Below are positions 7,583-14,051 of a DNA stretch of 14,051 bases, piece by piece. The stretch is from NCBI GenBank assembly GCA_019348475.1, contig JAHWJJ010000057.1, positions 1 to 14,051 on the forward strand, written 5' to 3'. The position numbers and the translations under genes were made by a program. Position 1 is the first letter of the stretch. Each line of letters begins with the position of its first letter. Under the pieces are notes generated by a model. The model was given only the letters and a program-made list of their open reading frames with translations. It searched no databases and was not told the origin of the DNA. This stretch comes from Gemmatimonadota bacterium (GTDB lineage: Bacteria; Gemmatimonadota; Gemmatimonadetes; Longimicrobiales; Longimicrobiaceae).

Positions 7583-7819
7583 GCCGCCCTCCGCTCGTCT
7601 GTGATGTCCGATCCGCGCCGCGCCGGCCGCCGCTGCAAGTCCCGTCCCCACCGACGAGATTTCACGCGGAGCCGCGGAGGAAAACGGGAGCCGCGGACGA
7701 AGGGAGAAAAGAAGGTTCCTGGTGGTCTGGCTGCAGGCAAGCGCCGGTCTGTCGTTCCGAGACAGGCGCCCGCGCCCCGGCGACGGTTCCCCACCTGCTG
7801 CTGCCCGGCCAAACGCGAA
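7583..7819. other. Gene-free region upstream of gnd
   Basis: No convincing gene lies between the gnd start and the rho terminator. It must hold the gnd promoter, but I see no clear -35/-10 pair. Two imperfect copies of CGGAGCCGCGGA occur at 7667-7678 and 7685-7697 within a purine-rich stretch. They resemble a degraded dispersed repeat of the GCGGAG(A/C)CGCGGAG kind. Confidence 0.4.
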
Positions 7820-7851
7820 GCGCGGCGGCCTCGCTGAGAAGGCCGCCGCGC
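7820..7851 (-). terminator. Hairpin terminator of rho
   Basis: A perfect 12-base stem (GCGCGGCGGCCT at 7820-7831 with 7840-7851) and an 8-base loop start 30 bases past the rho stop. Only scattered Ts follow on the minus strand, so the U-tract is poor. Confidence 0.75.
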
Positions 7852-7881
7852 GTCGTCGTCCCACCGATCTTCGGAGCGGGC

Positions 7882-9060
7882 CTACCGAAGGCGCGCCAGA
7901 AGCTCGTCGTTGCTTTTGGTGTCGTTCATCTGCTTGAGCAGCAGGTTCAGCGCGTCGTCCGGCCCCAGGGAGTGCAGCGCGCGGCGCAGCTGATAGATCT
8001 TGTCCAGCTGCTCCTGCGGAAACAGCATCTCTTCGCGGCGCGTGGCGCTTTTTTCGATGTCGATCGCGGGAAAGATGCGCTTGTCGGCCAGCGAGCGGTC
8101 CAGCACGATTTCGCTGTTGCCCGTTCCCTTGAACTCCTCGAAGATCACCTCGTCGCCGCGGCTTCCCGTGTCGATGAGGGCGGTGGCGATGATGGTAAGG
8201 CTGCCGGTGCCGCCCCGCACCTTGCGCGCGCTGCCGAAGAAGCGCTTGGGCTTTTCCAGCGCGCCGCTGTCGATGCCGCCGCTGAGCATGCGCCCCGTGC
8301 CGCGCTCCGTGGTGTTGTACGCGCGCGCCAGTCGGGTGAGCGAGTCCAGCACGATCACCACGTCGCGGCCGCTCTCCACCTGGCGCCGCGCGTGCTCCAG
8401 CACCATCTCGGCCACCGTAACGTGCCGCTCCGCCGGGCAGTCGAACGAGCTGGCGATCACGTCGCCGATGCCCAGCATCTGCATCTCCGTCACCTCTTCC
8501 GGGCGCTCGTCCACCAGCAGCACCATCAGGACGGCTTCGGGATAGTTGGTGTGGATGCCCCGCATGATGGCCTGCAGCACCGTGGTCTTGCCGGCCTTGG
8601 CCGGGGCCACGATCAGCGCGCGCTGCCCTTTGCCCAGGGGCGAGATCAGGTCGATGATGCGGTTGGTGAAGTCGCGGCGGGACCTGCTCCCTTCTTCGGG
8701 CGGAACCTCCAGCTTCAGCCGCTCGTCGGGGTACGAGGCGGGCAGGCTGCCGAAGTCGGCGCGCCCCCGGGCCTGCGCGGGGTCCAGCCCGTTCACCGCG
8801 TGCACGTCGTCCAGCGGCGGGCTCTTGCCGCGGCCGGGGGGGGTGCCGGTGGTGCCCTGCACCCGGTCGCCCGTGCGCAGCCCCAGGCGGCGGATGACCG
8901 ACTGCGAGACGAACACGTCGCCGTCGGCGGCCTGGTACCCGTTGGCGAAGGTGCGCAGGAACCCGCTGCCGCTGGGCAGGATTTCGAGGATGCCGTCCGC
9001 GGGAGGCTGCGGCGCACCGGCAGGACGCGCCGCGGCGGACGGTTGGGCGGAAAGACTCAT
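7882..9060 (-). CDS. rho: Transcription termination factor Rho, short form
   Basis: Hexameric RNA helicase that ends transcription of untranslated RNA. The 392-residue protein has a cold-shock-like RNA-binding domain at about 23-90 (GILEILPSGSGFLR, ADGDVFVSQSVIRRLGLRTG). The ATPase follows, with Walker A APAKAGKTT (152-160; usual form APPKAGKT), VDERPEEVTEMQ (183-194), Walker B VVIVLDSLTRLARAYN (234-249), a Q-loop in RKVRGGTGSLTIIATAL (279-295) and the R-loop KGTGN (311-315). The first 22 residues are Ala/Pro-rich, so the usual N-terminal helical bundle (about 45 residues in E. coli) is missing. The frame upstream of the ATG at 9060 does not encode it. There is no Shine-Dalgarno; the ATG follows an A-rich run. 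It is divergent from mrdA. Confidence 0.97.
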   Translation of the reverse strand: MSLSAQPSAAARPAGAPQPPADGILEILPSGSGFLRTFANGYQAADGDVFVSQSVIRRLGLRTGDRVQGTTGTPPGRGKSPPLDDVHAVNGLDPAQARGRADFGSLPASYPDERLKLEVPPEEGSRSRRDFTNRIIDLISPLGKGQRALIVAPAKAGKTTVLQAIMRGIHTNYPEAVLMVLLVDERPEEVTEMQMLGIGDVIASSFDCPAERHVTVAEMVLEHARRQVESGRDVVIVLDSLTRLARAYNTTERGTGRMLSGGIDSGALEKPKRFFGSARKVRGGTGSLTIIATALIDTGSRGDEVIFEEFKGTGNSEIVLDRSLADKRIFPAIDIEKSATRREEMLFPQEQLDKIYQLRRALHSLGPDDALNLLLKQMNDTKSNDELLARLR

Positions 9061-9403
9061 GCGGTTTTTTCGTTTTGGCTGATGCCGGAGCGCGAAGGCC
9101 CCGCCGGCAGATCGCCGGTCGGATGAGGGTTCGGGAGCTCCGCGGATGTCGGGCTGGATGCGCGCCGGGATAACGTCAATTTGCGTGCCGCAAGAGGGCC
9201 GCAAAGGAGAAGCGAAAGACGCGTGTGGAGCGCGGGATGCCAGAATACTAGCGTTCCCGCGGCCCGGCGCAAGGATGACGCGCGCGCCGCTCCGGGGCGC
9301 GGCGGTATGACACGCCACCCCGGGGGATGTTCCGACTGGCGCAAAAACGTTCGCGTGCTTAGCTTTAGGTCGCTTTCCCCGCAACGAAGCACGCCACCTT
9401 CGC
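9061..9403. other. Divergent rho-mrdA control region
   Basis: These 343 bases lie between two oppositely oriented starts and hold no supportable gene. On the minus strand TTGCGC (9267-9272) and TAGTAT (9245-9250), 16 bases apart, form a possible rho promoter. This would leave a leader of about 175-180 bases, in line with known long, attenuated rho leaders. No good promoter or ribosome binding site for mrdA was found. Confidence 0.35.
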
Positions 9404-11257
9404 ATGTCGCGCTACCAGGACCTCAGGCTCCGCCCCGCGGACCCGTTCCACCCGCACTCGCGCCGCCAGCGCTCGCTGTCGGCGGTGATGGCCATCGTGG
9501 TGATGCTGGGGCTGCTGGGAAGCGCCTTCTTCCGCACCCAGATCGTGCACAGCGGCGAGTTCGCCCTGCGCGCGGACGACAACCGCTTCGACGTCCTTCC
9601 CGTGCCCGCCCCGCGCGGCGCCATCTACGACCGGCACGGCGAACTGGTGGCCGAGACCGTCACCGGCTACAGCCTGCTGGTGGACCCCGCCCCGGCCGAC
9701 TCCATCCGCGCCTGGCTGGCCCCCGTGGCCACCATGCTGGCGCTGGACTCGGCCGGGGTGCAGGACGTCATCCGCCGCTCGCTGACCAGCAAGGGCAAGC
9801 CGGTGCAGGTGGTGCCGCACCTGACCTTCGAGCAGGTGTCGCGGCTGGAGGAGCGGCGCGAGCCGCTGCGCGGGCTCACCATGGACCGGAGCCCCATCCG
9901 CCGCTACCCGGCGGGGGCGGCGGTGGCGCACGTGGTGGGGTACGTGCTGGAGATCAACGACCGCGAGCTGCAGAGCCCCGCCTTCGAGGGGTACGTGCAG
10001 GGGCAGCACATCGGCAAGACGGGGATCGAGCGGCAGTACGAGCGCACGCTGGGGGGCAAGCCGGGCGCGCAGTTCATCGAGGTCAACTCGCGCGGGCAGG
10101 TGCTGGGCCGCTTCGCCCCCACCGTCAACGATCCGCCCGAGCCCGGCGCCGACGTGCGCCTTACCCTGGACCTGGACCTGCAGCGCTACGCGCACCAGGT
10201 GTGGCCCGCGGGAATGCGCGGCGCCGTGGTGGCCATGACCCCCGCCACGGGCGAAATCCTGGCCCTGTACTCCGCCCCCTCGTACGACCCCAACCTGTTC
10301 GTGGGCGGCATCCGCGCGCAGGACTGGGCGGCGCTCAACCGCGACCCCGCGCGCCCGCTGCTGAACCGCGCGGTCGCCGGCATCTACCCCCCGGGCTCCA
10401 CCTGGAAGCTGGCGACGGCCATCGTGGGGCTGGAGCGCGGGGTGGTCACGCCGGAGTACGTGATGCCGGTGGCTTGCACGGGGGGAATGGCGTACGCCGG
10501 CCGCTACTCCCGCTGCCACAAGCGCGAGGGGCACGGGCGGCAGAACCTGATCCAGGCCATCGCCAACTCCTGCAACGTCTACTTCTACCAGCTGGGCATC
10601 CGGCTGGGGCTGGACGTTCTGGCGGCGGAGGGCACGCGGCTGGGGTTCTCCCGCCCAACCGGGGTGGACATGCCGGGGGAGCGCGCGGGAACGTTCCCCA
10701 CCGGCAAGAAGTGGTACGTGGACCGCTTCGGCTGGCGCCCGCCGCCCAGCGAGGTGATGAACGTGTCCATCGGGCAGGGGCCCAACGCGCAGACTCCGCT
10801 GCGCATGGCGCAGTTCTTCTCGGCGCTGGCCGGCGGCGGCACCGCCCGCGCCCCGCACATGCTCATGCGCCGCCAGGTGCCGGTGGAGACGGACCTGCGG
10901 GTGAGCAAGCAGACGCTGCAGACGGTGTGGCAGGGGATGGCCGCGGTGGTCGAGGCCGGCGGCACCGCGCACGCGGTGGAGCTCGCGCGCTTCAAGCTGT
11001 ACGGCAAGACGGGAACCTCGCAGAACTCGGCCGACGCCAAAAAGCCGCACGCCTGGTTCACCGGCTTTGCCGGCCGGCGCGGCGGCGATCCGGAAATCGT
11101 GGTGGCGGTGGTGGTGGAGTTCGGGGAGAGCGGCTCCAGGGCGGCGGCCCCCGTCGCCGCGCGGATCGCCGAATACTACCTGAACAAGAAGCACGGCTTC
11201 GCCAACCCGCCCGTTGCCGCGGAGTCCATCGCGGACCCGGTGGGGCGGCGGGAGTGA
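9404..11257 (+). CDS. mrdA: Penicillin-binding protein 2 (cell elongation transpeptidase)
   Basis: Class B PBP that crosslinks peptidoglycan during elongation, working with RodA and MreB. The 617 residues comprise a short cytoplasmic N-terminus, one transmembrane helix at about 25-46, a PBP dimer/pedestal region from about 55 (VPAPRGAIYDRHGE at 67-80) and the transpeptidase domain. The domain has SxxK as STWK (332-335), SxN as SCN (389-391) and KTG at 535-537 (KLYGKTGTSQNS). Cys358, Cys371, His377 and Cys390 match the spacing of a zinc site reported in other PBP2 proteins. Usual partners (mreBCD, rodA) are not in the window. The ATG at 9404 lacks a visible ribosome binding site but leads straight into the typical MSRYQDLRLR start. 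The TGA stop is the first unit of an octamer array. Confidence 0.96.
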   Translation: MSRYQDLRLRPADPFHPHSRRQRSLSAVMAIVVMLGLLGSAFFRTQIVHSGEFALRADDNRFDVLPVPAPRGAIYDRHGELVAETVTGYSLLVDPAPADSIRAWLAPVATMLALDSAGVQDVIRRSLTSKGKPVQVVPHLTFEQVSRLEERREPLRGLTMDRSPIRRYPAGAAVAHVVGYVLEINDRELQSPAFEGYVQGQHIGKTGIERQYERTLGGKPGAQFIEVNSRGQVLGRFAPTVNDPPEPGADVRLTLDLDLQRYAHQVWPAGMRGAVVAMTPATGEILALYSAPSYDPNLFVGGIRAQDWAALNRDPARPLLNRAVAGIYPPGSTWKLATAIVGLERGVVTPEYVMPVACTGGMAYAGRYSRCHKREGHGRQNLIQAIANSCNVYFYQLGIRLGLDVLAAEGTRLGFSRPTGVDMPGERAGTFPTGKKWYVDRFGWRPPPSEVMNVSIGQGPNAQTPLRMAQFFSALAGGGTARAPHMLMRRQVPVETDLRVSKQTLQTVWQGMAAVVEAGGTAHAVELARFKLYGKTGTSQNSADAKKPHAWFTGFAGRRGGDPEIVVAVVVEFGESGSRAAAPVAARIAEYYLNKKHGFANPPVAAESIADPVGRRE

Positions 11258-11293
11258 ACGGGTGAAGGGGTGAAGGGGTAAAGGGGTGAACCG
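11254..11293 (+). repeat. Octamer array overlapping the mrdA stop codon
   Basis: Five units: GTGAACGG, GTGAAGGG twice, GTAAAGGG and GTGAACCG. The TGA in the first unit (11255-11257) is the mrdA stop. The fourth unit has TGA changed to TAA at the equivalent position, still a stop triplet. Confidence 0.92.
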
Positions 11294-11610
11294 GGTTCGG
11301 TCTTCCCCGGATTCGGCGGATGGGGCGCGGCGAGGGCGTGAGTGCGGATCAAGAGCGGCTCCTCCCGGTACACGGCGAAGGAGCCGATTCGGCGTCCCGG
11401 CCCGGTTGCGCTGAACGGATGGTCCAATGACATTGGGGGCTTCTGCGGCTGCTCCCACCGGGCCGGGCCGAAGGTAAGCGAAGGCCCGAAAAGAACCTGA
11501 CTCATTTTCGGTACGGCCGTTGCGACTACCCGGGCCCGTTGCGGCGGCCGGCGCGGAGCCGGGCGCAGATTGCAGAGCCACACCAGCGGGACAGATCAGT
11601 TGAAGCACCC
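11294..11610 (+). other. Leader region of the MerR-B12 regulator
   Basis: No gene is supported in these 317 bases. A CGGCTCCT/AGGAGCCG hairpin (11356-11386) without a T-tract may end the mrdA transcript. A perfect 13-base palindrome lies at 11424-11436, and CCGTTGCG occurs twice (11517-11524, 11536-11543), 19 bases apart. No clear promoter hexamers were found. Confidence 0.4.
11424..11436. promoter_or_regulatory. 13-base palindrome, possible operator
   Basis: CCAATG-A-CATTGG is a perfect dyad about 175 bases upstream of the MerR-B12 regulator. It could be an autoregulatory site, though its sequence alone does not show which protein binds. Confidence 0.3.
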
Positions 11611-12471
11611 ATGAGCTACCGTATCAAGCGCGTCGCCCACCTCACCGGGATCAACCCCGCCACGCTTCGCGCGTGGGAGCGCCGCTACGGCCTGGTGGCG
11701 CCGGACCGCACCGGGTCCGGCTACCGGCTGTACACGGACGAGGACGTGGCGATGCTTTCGCGCATCAAGATCCTGGTGGACGAGGGGCTCACCATCGGTG
11801 AGGCCATCAGCCGCGTGCGCCGGGGCGCCGAGCCGCTCCCCGCCGACGCCGGCGGCCCCTCGATCCGCGACGTGCGCTTCCGCATGCTGGAGGCGCTGGT
11901 CTCGTTCGACCGGCGCGGCGCGCTGGACGCGTACCAGGACGTGCTCCGCCTGCCGCCGGAGCGGCGGGTGGAAGAGGTGCTGCTCCCCGTCCTGCGCCAG
12001 GTGGGCGAGTTGTGGGAGGCCAACGAGTGCGGCGTGGGCGAAGAGCACTTCGCCAGCGCCTTCATCCGCGAGAAGCTGGCGGGGATCATCGAAGACCTGG
12101 ACACGGGCGCCGCCCGCGGGCCCGAGGCGGTCTGCGCCGGGGTCCCCGGTGAGCTGCACGAGTGCGGGCTGATGGCGGCCGCCATCCACCTGGCCACGCG
12201 CGGCTGGAGGGTGGTGTACCTGGGGACGAACGTGCCCATCGAGGAGATCCGGCGCATCCTGCGGCAGCGGCGCCCGGCGCTCTTCTGCACCTCCGTCGTC
12301 AACACGATGGGGATCGCCGACTTCCGCGACCTGGCCCGCGCGCTGCGCGAGGCCGCCCCCGCCGAGACCGAGGTCGTCATCGGCGGGGGCGGCGTTCCCG
12401 GCCCCTTCGCCAGCGCCGAAGGCGTGCGCCTGACCGAGGACCTGGCCGAGCTGGCGCACGTGGCCGCGTAG
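11611..12471 (+). CDS. MerR-family regulator with B12-binding domain (CarH/LitR-like)
   Basis: A 286-residue transcription factor. The N-terminal MerR helix-turn-helix is at about 3-70 (RIKRVAHLTGINPATLRAWE, RRYGL, GYRLYTDEDVAML). A four-helix B12-cap follows at about 85-165, containing the W-x9-EH signature: Trp135, Glu145, His146. A cobalamin-binding Rossmann domain from about 172 has ExHxxG (Glu181, His183, Gly186; His183 is the expected lower cobalt ligand), YLGTNVP (203-209) and GGGGVPGP (258-265). In CarH, adenosylcobalamin assembles a DNA-bound tetramer in the dark and light breaks it, usually derepressing carotenoid genes. The CarH residue His132, next to the Trp, is Glu136 here, so the light response may differ. 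No carotenoid gene is in view. The ATG at 11611 begins the standard MerR start. Confidence 0.88.
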   Translation: MSYRIKRVAHLTGINPATLRAWERRYGLVAPDRTGSGYRLYTDEDVAMLSRIKILVDEGLTIGEAISRVRRGAEPLPADAGGPSIRDVRFRMLEALVSFDRRGALDAYQDVLRLPPERRVEEVLLPVLRQVGELWEANECGVGEEHFASAFIREKLAGIIEDLDTGAARGPEAVCAGVPGELHECGLMAAAIHLATRGWRVVYLGTNVPIEEIRRILRQRRPALFCTSVVNTMGIADFRDLARALREAAPAETEVVIGGGGVPGPFASAEGVRLTEDLAELAHVAA

Positions 12472-12499
12472 CACGCCGTAACACCCGGAAAGATAAAGG

Positions 12500-12528
12500 G
12501 CCCCGCCCGGCGCGCTGCCGGGCGGGGC
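12500..12528. terminator. Hairpin terminator between convergent genes
   Basis: A perfect 12-base stem GCCCCGCCCGGC/GCCGGGCGGGGC with loop GCGCT starts 29 bases after the MerR-B12 gene stop. It is followed by TTCTCG, and on the other strand by CCTTTATC. It probably serves both this gene and the minus-strand NGP-repeat gene that ends at 12585. Confidence 0.82.
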
Positions 12529-12584
12529 TTCTCGTATCACCCATCCGCCGTCCCGCGGCACCGCTGTCGCGCGGCGACGCGCGT

Positions 12585-13415
12585 TCACATCTCGCGGATG
12601 CGGACGGGGCCGTTCGTGGTGACCACCCGGATGGTGGGGCCGCCGCCGTTCAGGTCGGTGCTGATGCGGCCGCCCGGGCTCCAGCGCCGCCGCTCGTCGC
12701 GCTCGGGACGAATGCCGTTGGGCGCGCTGATGGGGCCGTGCACCGTGGCGCTTTCCAGGTGCGCCGCGTAGCCCCGCGGCATCCGCAGGGTGACGGGGCC
12801 GTTCACCGTCTCCGCGTCCAGCCCTTCGCCGTTCCAGCGGCGGCCGGCAAGGGTCACGGTGATGGGCCCGTTCTGCGCCCGCGCCTGCACGTCGCCCGCC
12901 AGCTCGACCAGCGAGATGGGGCCGTTGACCGCCCGCAGGCGGATGTCCCCGTGCAGCCGCTCCACGGAGATGGGGCCGTTGTGCGTCTCCACGTTCAGGT
13001 CGGTGCGCGCGGGCACCAGGATCTCGTAGCTCACCGCCCAGCCGCGGTTGCGTCCGGAGGTCTCGGGGCCGGTGGAGCGGATGGTGCCGTCGGTGCTCAC
13101 GCGGATTCCGCGCGCGATCTCGCGCGCCTCGGCCTCGGTGCGGGCATTGGTCTGCACTTTGGCCCGCACCAGCACGTCGCGACCGTCCCAGGCGCGCACG
13201 CTCACGCCGCCGTTCTGGCCCGCGTCCACCCGCAGCGAGCCGCGCGCCGGGAGTCGCGTCTCGCGCACCTCGCAGTGCACTTCGCGGTCGGAGCCGCCGT
13301 AGTTGTTGTTGCGCCGGCAGTTCTCGACCCAGCGGTCGGAGTCGTTCTGCGCGGCGGCGGGGGCCGCGGCCGCGGCAAGGGCGATCGAAAAGAAGAAGAG
13401 GCGAGACGTACGCAT
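12585..13415 (-). CDS. Secreted NGP-repeat (DUF4097-like) protein
   Basis: The 276-residue protein is exported: signal peptide MRTSRLFFFSIALAAAAAPA with likely cleavage after AQ at about residue 23. Two cysteines, Cys33 and Cys48, may form a disulfide. From about 140 the protein is a series of short strands marked by a repeated triplet: HNGPIS, VNGPIS, QNGPIT, VNGPVT, VHGPIS and, at the end, TNGPVR. This is the pattern of DUF4097/adhesin-like beta-solenoid proteins. Their role is unknown; they often appear beside anti-sigma factors and envelope stress genes. The ATG at 13415 has GGAG seven bases upstream and opens directly into the signal peptide. The in-frame ATG at 13433 would give a poorer leader. 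It is convergent with the MerR-B12 regulator, sharing a terminator. Confidence 0.72.
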   Translation of the reverse strand: MRTSRLFFFSIALAAAAAPAAAQNDSDRWVENCRRNNNYGGSDREVHCEVRETRLPARGSLRVDAGQNGGVSVRAWDGRDVLVRAKVQTNARTEAEAREIARGIRVSTDGTIRSTGPETSGRNRGWAVSYEILVPARTDLNVETHNGPISVERLHGDIRLRAVNGPISLVELAGDVQARAQNGPITVTLAGRRWNGEGLDAETVNGPVTLRMPRGYAAHLESATVHGPISAPNGIRPERDERRRWSPGGRISTDLNGGGPTIRVVTTNGPVRIREM

Positions 13416-13536
13416 CGTGGGCTCCGCAAACATGCAGGGAAAGGGGGCGGCGGCACCGGGCCGCCGTGGAATCCGTTGCTCTGATGCGCCCGGCCCTTCA
13501 AGGGTTTGGACGGGGGATGAAAAAGGGCGCGGACTT

Positions 13537-13568
13537 CCACGGATCGGCGGATCCACGGATCGGCGGAT
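13537..13568. repeat. 16-mer direct repeat next to the LysR gene stop
   Basis: CCACGGATCGGCGGAT occurs twice in tandem. A decayed continuation (CGCGGGTCAGCGGATCGGCG) covers the stop codon of the LysR gene at 13575-13577. The rest of 13416-13574 holds the NGP-repeat gene's upstream region, with no clear promoter. Confidence 0.8.
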
Positions 13569-13574
13569 CGCGGG

Positions 13575-14051
13575 TCAGCGGATCGGCGCGGCGCGCGCGG
13601 CCTCGATGACGGCGACCACGCCGGGGTGGCGCGGACGCCGCTCGACGGTGAGGGCGAAGAAGTGCTGCACCGCGTCCGGTGCCTCGCCCACGGGGTCCAG
13701 CGCGTACCGCGCGCCCAACTCTTCCGCCACGATCGTGGGCGCGGCGATCACGCCGGCCGCGGACTGCGCCAGCAGCAGCCGCGACGTCCAGTCGTCCAGC
13801 TCGGCCACGACCGTCGGTACCACGGCGGCGGCGCGGAGCCACGCGTCCAGCGAGCGGCGCAGGGCCGCGTCCGAGGGTGGCATCACGAAGGGAACGGCGT
13901 CCAGCGACGCCGGAAACCCGCCCGCCAGCTGCGCGGCCAGTTCACCCGCCGCGAGCAGGGTCACGCCGCAGGGCCCCAGCGGGTGCGGCCGGGCGCGCAC
14001 GGCGGAGCCGGCGGGAAGCCGCTCGGCGCTCAACACCACGTCCAGCTCGCG
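13575..14051 (-). CDS. NhaR-like LysR-family regulator, C-terminal part
   Basis: The gene enters from the right edge, so the DNA-binding N-terminus is missing; 158 residues are visible. They match the effector-binding domain of NhaR-type LysR regulators: LDVVLSAERLP near the start, LGPCGVTLLAAGELA, GFPASLDAVPFVMPP, LRRSLDAWL, VVAELDDWTSRLLLAQSAAG, VIAAPTIVAEELG, then an HFFALTVERRPRHPGVVAVI end. E. coli NhaR has the parallel EFDDAALMKAFG, FVAPTLYA and ERMIQHPAV segments, as I recall them. NhaR senses sodium and activates the nhaA antiporter gene; whether this protein does so cannot be judged without its neighbours. The final residues and stop fall in a decayed 16-mer repeat. Confidence 0.77.
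   Translation of the reverse strand, partial: RELDVVLSAERLPAGSAVRARPHPLGPCGVTLLAAGELAAQLAGGFPASLDAVPFVMPPSDAALRRSLDAWLRAAAVVPTVVAELDDWTSRLLLAQSAAGVIAAPTIVAEELGARYALDPVGEAPDAVQHFFALTVERRPRHPGVVAVIEAARAAPIR

Noticed and set aside
7972..9126. Long plus-strand frame antisense to rho, and similar long frames antisense to zwf, gnd and the serine hydrolase.
   Set aside because: They are GC-bias shadows: low-complexity His/Arg/Ala-rich translations with no recognisable motif, opposite well-supported genes.
9181..11265. 694-codon plus-strand frame covering mrdA in another frame.
   Set aside because: The translation is Gly/Ala/Arg-rich with no domain, while the other frame encodes a complete PBP2 with all catalytic motifs.

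Overview
This is a very GC-rich bacterial stretch (around 70% G+C by eye). Codon choice is strongly GC at third positions, and the intergenic DNA is full of small repeats. The gene types (a NAD-type 6-phosphogluconate dehydrogenase beside zwf, a B12-binding MerR regulator, a DUF4349 lipoprotein, G-tract inverted repeats around a DUF559 fragment, and GTGAACGG-type octamer arrays) remind me of Gemmatimonadota, especially Longimicrobium-like genomes. That placement is from memory and is not proven by the sequence.

Layout, left to right. (1) At 3-260 is the C-terminal end of an unidentified protein with a Ser-Gly repeat encoded by eight hexamers, followed by a clear terminator at 280-317. (2) At 388-620 is a MITE-like unit: two near-identical 57-base inverted repeats around the fossil C-terminus of a DUF559 endonuclease-like gene. 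(3) A lipoprotein serine hydrolase (minus) and a DUF4349 lipoprotein (plus) diverge from a 334-base region holding two copies of a 13-base palindrome. (4) The central carbon block has pgl (minus), a small stand-alone Clp N-domain protein (plus), zwf (minus) and gnd (minus). gnd and zwf overlap by ATGA and are co-transcribed; together pgl, zwf and gnd supply the whole oxidative pentose phosphate branch. (5) rho (minus) encodes a short Rho that lacks the usual N-terminal helical domain. It diverges from mrdA (plus), which encodes penicillin-binding protein 2. (6) A CarH/LitR-like MerR-B12 regulator (plus) converges on a secreted NGP-repeat (DUF4097-like) protein (minus). (7) At the right edge is the C-terminal half of an NhaR-like LysR regulator (minus).

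The most unusual theme is at the gene 3' ends. The stop codons of the serine hydrolase, pgl, zwf, mrdA and the LysR gene all lie inside short tandem repeats (11-mer, 8-mer, 8-mer, 8-mer and 16-mer units). The DUF4349 gene has a related octamer array 47 bases after its stop. In the octamer and 11-mer arrays each unit carries TGA, the unit length is not a multiple of three, and the array always runs in the sense direction of the gene it follows. Such an array gives stop codons in all three frames. I know of no description of this arrangement, but I could not search for one.
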